Assembly: GCA_030621805.1 (NCBI GenBank)
Contig: JAUXGY010000003.1
Span: forward strand, 1 to 20,226
Reading direction: 5' to 3'
Length of the DNA: 20,226 bases
Origin: Kiritimatiellales bacterium
GTDB taxonomy: Bacteria; Verrucomicrobiota; Kiritimatiellia; Kiritimatiellales; Pontiellaceae
Shown: positions 7,035 through 15,191 of the stretch, one piece after another
Numbering within the stretch: the first letter of the stretch is position 1
How the letters are laid out: each line of letters opens with the position of its first letter
Program-made: the position numbers and the translations under genes
Notes under the pieces: generated by a model
Database searches by the model: none
The model's input: only the letters and a program-made list of their open reading frames with translations
Told to the model about the DNA's origin: nothing

Positions 7035-8312
7035 ATGAAAACAACGAGACGAAACCTATTAAAAAGCTCGGCGGGGGTCGGTGTGGTGGCGGGCTTCCCG
7101 GTCATCGTTCCCTCCTCCGTGTTTGGCGCCGACGCACCGAGCAACTGCATCACCATTGGCGGCATCGGTACAGGCGGCATGGGCAAGGCCAACTTGCACG
7201 AATTCATCCACAAGAAAGGTACCCGCGTCCTTGCGGTGTGTGATGTCGATAAAAACCACCTGGCTCAAGCAAAAGCCCGTGTGGACAGACGCTATGAAAA
7301 CACCGACTGCACCACCTACACCCATTTTGAAGAGCTACTTGCCCGCGACGATATCGACGCGGTATTCCACGCCCTGCCCGACCACTGGCATGGCCTCGTG
7401 TGTGTAGCGGCGGCCAACGCCGGTAAAGATATATACGGCCAAAAACCTCTCGCCCGCACCATCAAGGAAGGCCGAGCCATCGTCGATGCCGTCGAGCGCA
7501 ACGGCGTGATCTGGCAAACGGGTAGTCAGCAACGTTCGGACCAACGCTTCCGCATGGCCTGCGAGCTGGCACTCAACGGGCGGGTCGGGAAAATTATCCA
7601 TGCCGAAGTCGGTCTTCCCAGTGGCTCTGGCGGTGGGAAGGCCAATCCCATCCCGATTCCCGAAGGGCTCGACTGGGATCGGTGGCTCGGCCCCGCGCCC
7701 AAGCAGCCTTGCCGTAATTTTGGGCGCGGCGGACCGCACTTCAACTGGCGCTGGAGGCGCGACTTTTCCGGCGGGCAAATTACCGACTGGTCCGGGCATA
7801 ATATTGATATCGCCCATTGGGGTCTAGGTCTCGACCGCACCGGCCCCGTGGAGATTTCGGGAAACGGCACCTTTTCCGATACCGATTTTTTCAACATCAT
7901 CACCCAATTCAACTTCGATCTCAACTATGCCAACGGCGAACTCATTAAGGTTTCCAGTTCATACCCCCTCGGCGTCCGCTTTGTTGGGGAGGAAGGGTGG
8001 ATTTTCGTTGGCCGCGGACGGATCAACGCCAGCCACCCCAGTATCCTGAAAAACCCCATCGCCTCGAATGAAATCCATCTTTACCAAAGCCCCGGACACG
8101 AGCAGAATTTTCTCGACTGCGTCCGCAACCGGAAAGAAACCCTCTGTCCGGCGGAAGTCGGCCACCGCTCCATCAGCGCCGGACTACTGGGCGAAATTTC
8201 CATCTACACGGGTCGCACGCTCAAATGGGATCCCGAAACCGAAACGATCCTCGATGACCCCGCCGCCAGCGCTTTATTAACCCGCTCCTATCGCGAACCC
8301 TGGGTCATTTAA
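7035..8312 (+). CDS. Tat-exported Gfo/Idh/MocA family oxidoreductase 1
   Basis: This 425-residue NAD(P)-dependent sugar oxidoreductase-like protein has a Tat signal. The N-terminus MKTTRRNLLK has the twin Arg at 5-6, followed by a hydrophobic stretch and a probable cleavage near 32. The Rossmann motif is IGGIGTGGMG (41-50) and the acidic residue after beta-2 is D70. The family Lys of the (E)KP motif is K137 in YGQKPLA, with Gln in place of Glu. The C-terminal domain carries DWSGHNID (251-258), the His/Asp pair expected at the active site. The frame opens at GTG 7023, but ATG 7035 is preferred because it places the twin Arg normally. The stop lies 2 nt before the ThuA-like gene, so they are coupled. 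Members act on sugars, inositols or glycosides, often with tightly held cofactor when Tat-exported. The substrate here is unknown. Confidence 0.9.
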   Translation: MKTTRRNLLKSSAGVGVVAGFPVIVPSSVFGADAPSNCITIGGIGTGGMGKANLHEFIHKKGTRVLAVCDVDKNHLAQAKARVDRRYENTDCTTYTHFEELLARDDIDAVFHALPDHWHGLVCVAAANAGKDIYGQKPLARTIKEGRAIVDAVERNGVIWQTGSQQRSDQRFRMACELALNGRVGKIIHAEVGLPSGSGGGKANPIPIPEGLDWDRWLGPAPKQPCRNFGRGGPHFNWRWRRDFSGGQITDWSGHNIDIAHWGLGLDRTGPVEISGNGTFSDTDFFNIITQFNFDLNYANGELIKVSSSYPLGVRFVGEEGWIFVGRGRINASHPSILKNPIASNEIHLYQSPGHEQNFLDCVRNRKETLCPAEVGHRSISAGLLGEISIYTGRTLKWDPETETILDDPAASALLTRSYREPWVI

Positions 8313-8314
8313 TT

Positions 8315-9193
8315 ATGAAAAAAAGCATCACCATCCTCGTCACACTTGCACTGGCCACCGCCTGTGTGGCCAAGCCCAATAAAAACCAACTCGGCCCAGC
8401 CAAGGAGGTCGATCTTAAAAAGGTCAAAGCCGCCCTGCCGGATACGGCACCCGCAAAACCGACTAAACCCCGGAAGATTTTGGTGGTTTCTCGTTGTGAA
8501 GGCTTTGTTCATAAATCGATTCCTATCGGCGTCAAAACCATCGAATTGCTCGGCCTGAAAACCGGAGCATATTCCATGGAAGAGACGCAAGAGATGGCGG
8601 CCTTTACCCCCGAAAATCTTAAGCGGTTCGATGCCATTCTCTTCCTCAGCACCACGATGCTCGATCCCACTCCAGGGCAACGCAGCGCCCTGCTCGGTTT
8701 TGTCCGTAGCGGCAAGGGCATCATCGGCATCCACGCCGCAAGCGACAGTTTCTACCAATGGGAAGAGGGCGCAAAAATGATGGGCGGCCTTTTTTGCCAA
8801 CACCCGTGGACGGCCAACTGCACCGTGAGGGTTAAACTCGACGAGCCCGACCACCCCGTCAACGCCTGCTTCCACGGCCATGCGTTCAACATCACCGACG
8901 AGATCTACCAATTCAAAGACCCCTACTCCCGCCAGAACCAGCGCGTCATCACCAGCCTCGACCTAAGCGACCCCGATACCCAGACCGTCAAGAACGGGAA
9001 TCCAAAGGCGATCAACCGCACTGACGGCGACTTCGGCATCACCTGGCTCCGGCGCGAAGGTAAGGGACGGGTTTTCTACTGCTCGCTCGGCCACAATTCC
9101 CACATCTTCTGGGATGCACGCATTCTCCAACACTATCTCGCCGGCATCCAATACGCCCTTGGCGATTATTCCGTTCCTGACCAAATTAAATAG
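8315..9193 (+). CDS. ThuA-like domain protein, secreted
   Basis: This 292-residue protein has an N-terminal signal peptide (hydrophobic 5-19, cleavage probably near ACVA-K) and a Lys/Pro-rich linker. A ThuA-like, glutamine-amidotransferase-fold domain runs from about residue 53 to 285. Recognisable pieces are KILVVSRCEGFVHKSIP, GIIGIHAASDSFYQW, GGLFCQHPW, DEIYQF and the closing GKGRVFYCSLGH. ThuA proteins accompany Gfo/Idh/MocA enzymes in trehalose and other glycoside C3-oxidation pathways, where they act on the 3-keto product. That role is transferred by family and position, not shown here. The gene follows oxidoreductase 1 by 2 nt without a clear SD, so coupled translation is likely. A Cys at 17 (ATAC) does not fit a good lipobox. 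Confidence 0.9.
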   Translation: MKKSITILVTLALATACVAKPNKNQLGPAKEVDLKKVKAALPDTAPAKPTKPRKILVVSRCEGFVHKSIPIGVKTIELLGLKTGAYSMEETQEMAAFTPENLKRFDAILFLSTTMLDPTPGQRSALLGFVRSGKGIIGIHAASDSFYQWEEGAKMMGGLFCQHPWTANCTVRVKLDEPDHPVNACFHGHAFNITDEIYQFKDPYSRQNQRVITSLDLSDPDTQTVKNGNPKAINRTDGDFGITWLRREGKGRVFYCSLGHNSHIFWDARILQHYLAGIQYALGDYSVPDQIK

Positions 9194-9205
9194 AGACCTT
9201 TCCCC

Positions 9206-11179
9206 ATGAAATATATTGCCATTTCCTCCCTCTTGCTCGCGGCCACCGTCGCCCATGCACAGCTCGATGCCATCCGCACGCTGACCCCCACCAATAACCA
9301 GACCACCTTGCGCCCCATTGAAGCTCAGATTTTTGCAGTGCCACAGACGAAGCATTCCGCGCTCGAAAAAGAACTGCTGGAAATTTTTCAATCGCCCACG
9401 ACAACCTTAGCCGGCAAACAATATGCCTGCCGCATGTTGCGCCACTGCGCTTCCGAGGCCTGCATCCCCGTACTCGCCCCACAACTCATCGATCCGAAAC
9501 TCTCGCAGTTTGTTCGCCGCGTTTTCCAAGGACTGGACTCTCCTGCGGTCGACCCAATCCTCATCAAAGCCTTGCACCAAATCACCCCTCCGCTCCAGAT
9601 CGGGATCCTCGGAACCCTGGGCCAGCGGAGATCAGTAAAGTCTATCAACGCCATCAAGCCTTACCTTAAAAACCCCAATCCGCAGATTCAATCCGCAGCC
9701 ATCACGGCTCTTGGAAACATCGGCGGCAGGAGTGCTACCAAAGCCTTACTCAAAACCAAAGTAGCTCCGGAACTTTCTACTGAGTTAAAACTCGCGATTC
9801 TAAAATGCGCCAGCACCTTGGATTCTAAATCGGCCACAAAAATATACATGAAGTATCGACTCGACGATCATGTGCAAGTGCAGATCGTTTCAGTGGTTGG
9901 GTTGACAAAAATTGCTCCTGCCAAATTTACGCCGGAAGTAGTACAGCTTCTAGAGAGCTCAAATCCGAAATATCGCAACACAGCCATCGTCCTGCTTGCA
10001 TCGCTCCCGACGCCCGGACTCATTGAAGAAATCGAAGCCCTCGCACCCGAAAATCAGGTGTTAGTGATCAGCACACTCGCCGACCGCAAAGCGACGGAGG
10101 CCGAAGCGGTCATGCTCAAACTGGCTACCAACAAAAACAAATCCGTGCACGACGCCGCGCTTCTGGCGTTGGGAAATATCGGCACCACGGCATCGATCCA
10201 GCCGCTACTTGCGGTGACAGCAACGAATATCCACGCCTTCACTGCGCTCTGTGCACTCAAGGCCGAGGGGGCCGATGCTTCGATTATTCTTTCATTGGAA
10301 AACGCCATCGACGAACCGACCACCATCAAAAGGCTCGAATGTCTCGCCCTGCGCCAAACTCACGCGGCCCTGCCCGCCGCGGTCAAAGTAGCCGAAGGTC
10401 CATGGAGCCGTCAGACCAAAACGGCCATCGATACCATCGAGACCCTCGTGCGCACTGAGGATTTTCCCCTCTTTGCTCAACTTATGCTTTCCGCCACAGA
10501 GACTAAAAAACTCCAAGTCCTGGAAAAGTCGGCCGCAAAAGCCGCCTTGCGCCAGATCGAGATCAACCCCTGCGCCCAGCCGCTAATCGACGCCATTGCG
10601 GTCGCAAAACCCGAATCTCAATATGCCCTTCTCCGCACACTTGGACGCATGGGCGGAGAAGTTGCCCGGGAACAGTTGACCCAATCCATCGGAAGCTCCG
10701 ATCCCGGCACAAAGGATGCCGCCATTCGCGGACTCTGCAACTGGCCCAATCTGGACGTTGCCGATCAACTTCTTGAACAGGCGGAAACGGCCACCATCCA
10801 GACGCAACGAACACTGGCTCTGCGCGGCTATATTCGTCTCGCTGGAACCACGAGTGATTTCGCCGTGGTCTCCAACATGTGCTACACCGCCGCCGCAACC
10901 GCCAACCAACCCGCAGAGCTCATTGCTACCATTAGCTGCATGCAACGCTTCCAAAAACAAGAGGTACTCGACTTCCTCGCCCCGCACCTCGACAACGTCG
11001 ATGTATTCGACGAAGCCGCGTGGGCCATCTGCGAAATCTCCAATCGAAAGAACCTCCAGCAATCCGCACTCCCCCTGCTGCAAAAAATTGCCGCAGTTGC
11101 CACCGATGAAAAGTTGATGGCCGAGGTCAACAAAAAGATTGAGCAATACCAAAAAACAGAAACCCCTGCCCTGCCGTAG
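9206..11179 (+). CDS. secreted HEAT-repeat protein
   Basis: This 657-residue protein has a clean signal peptide (MKYIAISSLLLAATVAHA, cleavage after 18). The rest is almost entirely alpha-helical HEAT / PBS-lyase-like repeats: for example around residues 156-175 (PQIQSAAITALGNIG), about 309-330 (KSVHDAALLALGNIG) and about 496-515 (GTKDAAIRGLCNW). No catalytic or haem (CxxCH) motif is present. Such solenoids usually act as binding scaffolds. In PVC bacteria HEAT repeats often occur in or next to envelope dehydrogenases and cytochromes, which fits the neighbours. It starts 12 nt after the ThuA-like gene with no strong SD. Residues around 175-255 (about 9730-9970) are written in visibly AT-richer codons than the flanks. 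Confidence 0.85.
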   Translation: MKYIAISSLLLAATVAHAQLDAIRTLTPTNNQTTLRPIEAQIFAVPQTKHSALEKELLEIFQSPTTTLAGKQYACRMLRHCASEACIPVLAPQLIDPKLSQFVRRVFQGLDSPAVDPILIKALHQITPPLQIGILGTLGQRRSVKSINAIKPYLKNPNPQIQSAAITALGNIGGRSATKALLKTKVAPELSTELKLAILKCASTLDSKSATKIYMKYRLDDHVQVQIVSVVGLTKIAPAKFTPEVVQLLESSNPKYRNTAIVLLASLPTPGLIEEIEALAPENQVLVISTLADRKATEAEAVMLKLATNKNKSVHDAALLALGNIGTTASIQPLLAVTATNIHAFTALCALKAEGADASIILSLENAIDEPTTIKRLECLALRQTHAALPAAVKVAEGPWSRQTKTAIDTIETLVRTEDFPLFAQLMLSATETKKLQVLEKSAAKAALRQIEINPCAQPLIDAIAVAKPESQYALLRTLGRMGGEVAREQLTQSIGSSDPGTKDAAIRGLCNWPNLDVADQLLEQAETATIQTQRTLALRGYIRLAGTTSDFAVVSNMCYTAAATANQPAELIATISCMQRFQKQEVLDFLAPHLDNVDVFDEAAWAICEISNRKNLQQSALPLLQKIAAVATDEKLMAEVNKKIEQYQKTETPALP

Positions 11180-11295
11180 AATGGGCCCACCGCTACTGTC
11201 CATTCCGTACACGGATCGACGTTGAATCTACAAGACATTGGATCCCCCTTCGGGTACATTGCCCCGCATAACTATAGAAGCTTAAGGAATGAGCC
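11180..11295 (+). other. intergenic spacer within the oxidoreductase cluster
   Basis: This 116-bp gap separates the HEAT gene from the second oxidoreductase. It ends with AAGGA at 11284-11288, the SD of the next gene. I see no convincing terminator or -35/-10 pair, so either read-through from the upstream operon or a separate start here is possible. Confidence 0.4.
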
Positions 11296-12633
11296 ATGGA
11301 ACTGAATAGAACCCAATTTATGCAGACGGCCGCAGCGGCAGGAACTCTGCTGGCAACGACGAAGGCGCGCGCGGTTGAAAATGCGAAGCTCGCCGCAAAG
11401 AAAAATCCCGACCAGCTCAATATTGCACTCATCGGCGCGGGTGCACAGGGGCGCATCCTAACCGAATCCTGCCTGAAGATTCCGGGCATCCGCTTCATAG
11501 CCATCTGCGATATCTGGGACTATTCCCAACGCTATTCCCAACGCTACCTCAAGAAATATGGTCACGAAGTCAACGTCTATGAAGACTATCAGGAACTCAT
11601 TGCCACCGAGAAGGACAAGCTCGATGCCGTTGTCATCGCGTCCCCCGACTGGATGCATGCCGAGCATGCCAACGCCTGCATGAACGCCGGGCTGCATGTC
11701 TACTCCGAAAAGGAAATGTCCAACTCGCTCGAAAAGGCGGCCAGTATGGTGCATACCGCCGCTGCAACTGGACAGCTCCTGCAGATCGGCCACCAACGCC
11801 GTTCCAATCCTCGCTATATCCACGCCATCGAAAAACTCATCCACGAAGTTGGCCTGATCGGGACAGTGACCAATGCCACCGCCCAATGGAACCGCGCCAA
11901 AACGGAAGACCTTGGCTGGCCCAAAAAATACGAGATGGGTGCCGATACCCTCGCCAAGTATGGCTACAACTCCATGACCGAGTTCCGCAATTGGCGCTGG
12001 TACAAGAAATATGGCGGCGGCCCGATCGTCGACCTCGGCTCGCACCAGATCGATCTCTTTGAATGGATCTGGGGCGTCAACCCCAAATCGGTGATTGCCT
12101 CCGGCGGAGTCGATTACTACCCCAACCACGAGTGGTACGATAATGTCATGTGCATCTATGAATACGATACCCCCGACGGCATGGCGCGTGCCTACTACGA
12201 AACACTCACCACCACCGGCCACCGCGGCTTCTCCGAAGCCTTCCGAGGCGTGAATGGAACCATCGAAATTGCCGAAGTCCCGCAGCGCGGAAACTCTGCC
12301 CTGCGCGAAGCCCACGCCCCCGACTGGCAACCCTACGCCGAGAAAGGCCTGATCAACTCGGTCGCCGCACCGATCGCAAAAACCACCACAAAAAATGTCG
12401 CGGTCGATGTCCGCGTCACCGCCGAAGCGGGCGCATGGCCCCTACCGGTTGAACTCACCAAACCGGCCCACCAGCCACACCTCGAAAACTTTTTCAATGC
12501 CATCCGCTACGGCACCCCGCTTAACTGTCCCGGAGAAAAAGGCTACGAAACCGCCGTGGCCGTCCTCGCCGTCAACCGCGCCGTCGCCTCCGGCCAGCGG
12601 ATTGAATTCAACCCCTCGGACTTCCACGCATGA
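11296..12633 (+). CDS. Gfo/Idh/MocA family oxidoreductase 2 with atypical export signal
   Basis: This 445-residue Rossmann oxidoreductase has the nucleotide-binding motif IALIGAGAQG (43-52), a CDIW acidic position after beta-2 (D72), the catalytic Lys in SEKEMS (K139) and the active-site segment GGPIVDLGSHQIDLFEW (241-257). The N-terminus NRTQFMQ looks like a Tat motif in which the second Arg is Thr. It is followed by an Ala/Thr-rich weakly hydrophobic stretch and a possible cleavage after ARA, so export is plausible but not certain. ATG 11296 has AAGGA with 7-nt spacing. The last 4 nt overlap the cytochrome gene (ATGA), which ties this enzyme tightly to an electron-transfer protein. It clearly differs in sequence from oxidoreductase 1, so it probably has a different substrate or step. 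Confidence 0.9.
   Translation: MELNRTQFMQTAAAAGTLLATTKARAVENAKLAAKKNPDQLNIALIGAGAQGRILTESCLKIPGIRFIAICDIWDYSQRYSQRYLKKYGHEVNVYEDYQELIATEKDKLDAVVIASPDWMHAEHANACMNAGLHVYSEKEMSNSLEKAASMVHTAAATGQLLQIGHQRRSNPRYIHAIEKLIHEVGLIGTVTNATAQWNRAKTEDLGWPKKYEMGADTLAKYGYNSMTEFRNWRWYKKYGGGPIVDLGSHQIDLFEWIWGVNPKSVIASGGVDYYPNHEWYDNVMCIYEYDTPDGMARAYYETLTTTGHRGFSEAFRGVNGTIEIAEVPQRGNSALREAHAPDWQPYAEKGLINSVAAPIAKTTTKNVAVDVRVTAEAGAWPLPVELTKPAHQPHLENFFNAIRYGTPLNCPGEKGYETAVAVLAVNRAVASGQRIEFNPSDFHA
11521..11544 (+). repeat. perfect 12-bp tandem duplication inside oxidoreductase 2
   Basis: TATTCCCAACGC occurs twice head to tail and encodes YSQRYSQR just after the nucleotide-binding Asp (D72). The frame is kept. It could be a micro-duplication or a chance similarity of an amphipathic helix. 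Confidence 0.6.
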
Positions 12634-15191
12634 AAAGCATTTTTGATTTTCGAATTTTGAATTTTGATTTGCGGGTCTACGACCGCCTTAAAGAAAAGAG
12701 GCCAACGCCGCCTGAGTTCCGCACATCGGCAATTATTCTAGTACTTCTCTGCTCCACAGCATTGACGGTTTCAGCGAACCACTTCGATGGAAGCAGAACC
12801 CTACCCGTCCACCGCATTCCGCTGGCCGACGAAGAGGGGCAAAAAATTATTTCAACCATGCCGGACGCCATGCCGTTCTCTGCCAAAATGACCTGTGGCG
12901 CATGCCACGACTACGAAGCCATCCATAGCGGAACGCACTTTGGCGGAGCTGGGCAGGGCCGCGCCACCGAGCCTTGGATCGTCATCGACGAAACTAGCGG
13001 CACGCAGATTCCCGCCGACCGACTCCACCTCTCCTCATGGGAATTCACCAAGCAGTTCGGGAGCCATCTTCCGGGCGGCGGGATCAGCGATCCGGCCGAT
13101 AAACTGACCGACCCCGACGCCCGCTGGGAAATTTCCGGCGGTCTCGAAATCAACTGTCTCGCCTGCCACAACAACTCCCATCGGCAGGACGCAACCGAAT
13201 GGGCCAAACAGATTGGCCGCGAAAATTTTCGTTGGGCGGCCACCGCCGCATCCGGCATCGGTGAAGTCGGAGGCATGGCCTCGCGCCTACCAGACTGGTG
13301 GAACGTCTATGTCGGCTCCAACCCCGACGACTCCGTTTTCGCCGTACCCCCATCAGTCAACTACGACACCGCACAATTCGATTCCAAGCACCGCATGTGG
13401 TTCGACATCGGCAAGCCAAAGGATTCCAGCTGCCTGCATTGCCACTCCGCCCACCCCGTCAGCGCACAGCGCATGGATATCCCCGGCGATGTGCATACTG
13501 CCGCCGGGCTCGCCTGTGTTGATTGCCATCGCAACGGCGAAAACCACCAAATGCTACGCGGCACGACCGATGCCATGAGTTGTGCATCCTGCCACACTCA
13601 AACGGGCCAGCTCGGGGCACCTATGGCTCACCACAAGGGTTTACCACCCATCCATTTTGCTAAACTAACCTGCACCGCCTGTCACTCCGGCATGGCACCC
13701 GCCAATGAGCCACATCTCGTGCGCACCTCGCGCGCCAACCGCCTCGGCATCTATGGCCGCGCACAATGGTTCACCGAATCCCCTTTTATCGTTGAGCCCG
13801 TATTTATGAAAAATTCCGACGGGAAAATCGAGCCACGCCGCATGATGTGGCCGGCGTTCTGGGCCTACACCGATGGCATCCCTCTCGATGACGATCTCGT
13901 TGTAGAGGCCGCTATCGGGGTACTCGACACCGAGCAGCAAGTTGCCGCGATCCTTGCCAAACTCGCCCTCTCAGAAGGCGCACCGGGCGAGCCGCTCTTT
14001 GCCGCCGGAGGAAAACTCTATCGCCGCAATACTGACGGCGGGCTTACCCTCGCTGGAAGTATGCACACGCCACTGACCTGGTTCTGGAACACCGAAACCA
14101 ATCTCATTTCCACCATTCCCCATTTCGACGTGACCGCCGAAGAGATCGACTATAATGCCGAAGGCTTGATTGTCGCCATCATGGAGGCGCTTAAACCGCT
14201 CGACGTGGTCGCGATCACTCAAGGCAAGCAATTCGCAAAAGGACCCGACGGCTACCTTGCCGGAACCAACAGTACACTAGCCTCCGGTTGGTACACGGCG
14301 GCAGGCCAACCGCTGGTCTCCCCATTTGTGCAACGTGCGGTAATCGATACCGTCGGCAACGCGCTCTCGTTTAATGAGGAACAGGTTGCCCTCATGCTCA
14401 AAAAACTTGGCAACACCACCTGCTATATTTCCAATGGTCGGAAGTTTTCACTCTCCGGTGATACGCTCATCGACGAAGACCACCAAGCCGCCGAACCGAT
14501 TTCATGGCCGATCGGCCACGATGTGCGCAGTGCCGCACAATCGCTCGGGGCCAGAGAGTGCCAGGAGTGCCACTCGGCGGATTCGCCATTCCTATTCGGT
14601 AACGTGACAGCGACCGGGCCGCTCCTCACCGATCGAGCCCAGATCGTTCCGATGTATGCATTTCAAGAGTTGGACCGTGGCTTCAATCAACTATTCGGAA
14701 TGACCTTCACAGTGCGAAAATACTTCAAAACCGCTTTAGGTATTCTCGCCGCTCTGCTCAGCCTGATTGTGTTGGCCGTCGGACTGCCCACCCTCTACAA
14801 ATGGGTGACAAAAATTGAAAACACTGAAATCCGAGGACTGACCCCTCTGTTGGTGGTGAGCATGGCGGTGCTAGCTGTTACGGGGTTTTTGTTTGGGTGG
14901 CCGGTTAGCGATCCGTTGGATGGCTTCCCTTTGCTGAGCCACGTCGGGTTCGGGGCGCTATATGCCGTTACCCTCACCGTCTGGGCACTGCTCCGCGCGA
15001 AATCTGACGGCAACCTTTGGTTCTGGCTGATGCTTGGTTGCGGCATCGTGCTGATCCTCAGCATTCTGATCGCCATGTTTCCAATCCTTGGAACCCATGG
15101 CCAGCACATCACGATTATTCTTCACCGCGTCGCGGCGATCCTGAGCATCGTTGCGGCAGTGATGGGTTGCCTAACCGTTAAGAAAAATTAA
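12630..15191 (+). CDS. multihaem c-type cytochrome (seven CxxCH) with C-terminal membrane domain
   Basis: This is an 853-residue envelope electron-transfer protein. A hydrophobic signal/anchor lies at about 33-50 after an unusual 30-residue N-terminal extension. Seven haem c motifs are visible: CGACH 89-93, CLACH 176-180, CLHCH 268-272, CVDCH 296-300, CASCH 318-322, CTACH 348-352 and CQECH 644-648. Six lie in the N-terminal half and one far downstream after a region without Cys pairs. The C-terminus holds five hydrophobic helices (about 701-723, 737-757, 768-788, 797-817, 829-849). His residues near helices 3 and 5 (SHVGFG, ILHRVA) could bind b-type haem; that is inference. The start overlaps oxidoreductase 2 (ATGA) and the stop overlaps apbE (TAATG). 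It probably passes electrons between the periplasmic side and the quinone pool or another carrier. I do not recognise a named family for the full architecture. Confidence 0.88.
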   Translation: MKSIFDFRILNFDLRVYDRLKEKRPTPPEFRTSAIILVLLCSTALTVSANHFDGSRTLPVHRIPLADEEGQKIISTMPDAMPFSAKMTCGACHDYEAIHSGTHFGGAGQGRATEPWIVIDETSGTQIPADRLHLSSWEFTKQFGSHLPGGGISDPADKLTDPDARWEISGGLEINCLACHNNSHRQDATEWAKQIGRENFRWAATAASGIGEVGGMASRLPDWWNVYVGSNPDDSVFAVPPSVNYDTAQFDSKHRMWFDIGKPKDSSCLHCHSAHPVSAQRMDIPGDVHTAAGLACVDCHRNGENHQMLRGTTDAMSCASCHTQTGQLGAPMAHHKGLPPIHFAKLTCTACHSGMAPANEPHLVRTSRANRLGIYGRAQWFTESPFIVEPVFMKNSDGKIEPRRMMWPAFWAYTDGIPLDDDLVVEAAIGVLDTEQQVAAILAKLALSEGAPGEPLFAAGGKLYRRNTDGGLTLAGSMHTPLTWFWNTETNLISTIPHFDVTAEEIDYNAEGLIVAIMEALKPLDVVAITQGKQFAKGPDGYLAGTNSTLASGWYTAAGQPLVSPFVQRAVIDTVGNALSFNEEQVALMLKKLGNTTCYISNGRKFSLSGDTLIDEDHQAAEPISWPIGHDVRSAAQSLGARECQECHSADSPFLFGNVTATGPLLTDRAQIVPMYAFQELDRGFNQLFGMTFTVRKYFKTALGILAALLSLIVLAVGLPTLYKWVTKIENTEIRGLTPLLVVSMAVLAVTGFLFGWPVSDPLDGFPLLSHVGFGALYAVTLTVWALLRAKSDGNLWFWLMLGCGIVLILSILIAMFPILGTHGQHITIILHRVAAILSIVAAVMGCLTVKKN
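12643..12677 (+). repeat. AT-rich short-repeat tract in the cytochrome N-terminal codons
   Basis: The tract is built of repeated TTTTGA/TTTCGA/ATTTTGA-like units within an otherwise GC-richer gene and encodes the odd FDFRILNFDL extension before the signal peptide. It looks like intergenic-type simple repeat captured in the reading frame. Confidence 0.45.

Noticed and set aside
8315..8375. Lipoprotein signal in the ThuA-like protein
   Set aside because: The residues before Cys17 (A-T-A) lack the Leu/Val/Ile at -3 expected of a lipobox; an ordinary signal peptide is more likely.
8309..8911. 200-codon minus-strand open frame opposite the ThuA-like gene
   Set aside because: The sense strand carries signal peptide and ThuA motifs; the antisense product has none.
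11458..12330. 290-codon open frame on the minus strand inside oxidoreductase 2
   Set aside because: It is antisense to a gene with clear Rossmann and active-site motifs; its translation is low-complexity and has no recognisable domain, as expected of a shadow in GC-rich DNA.
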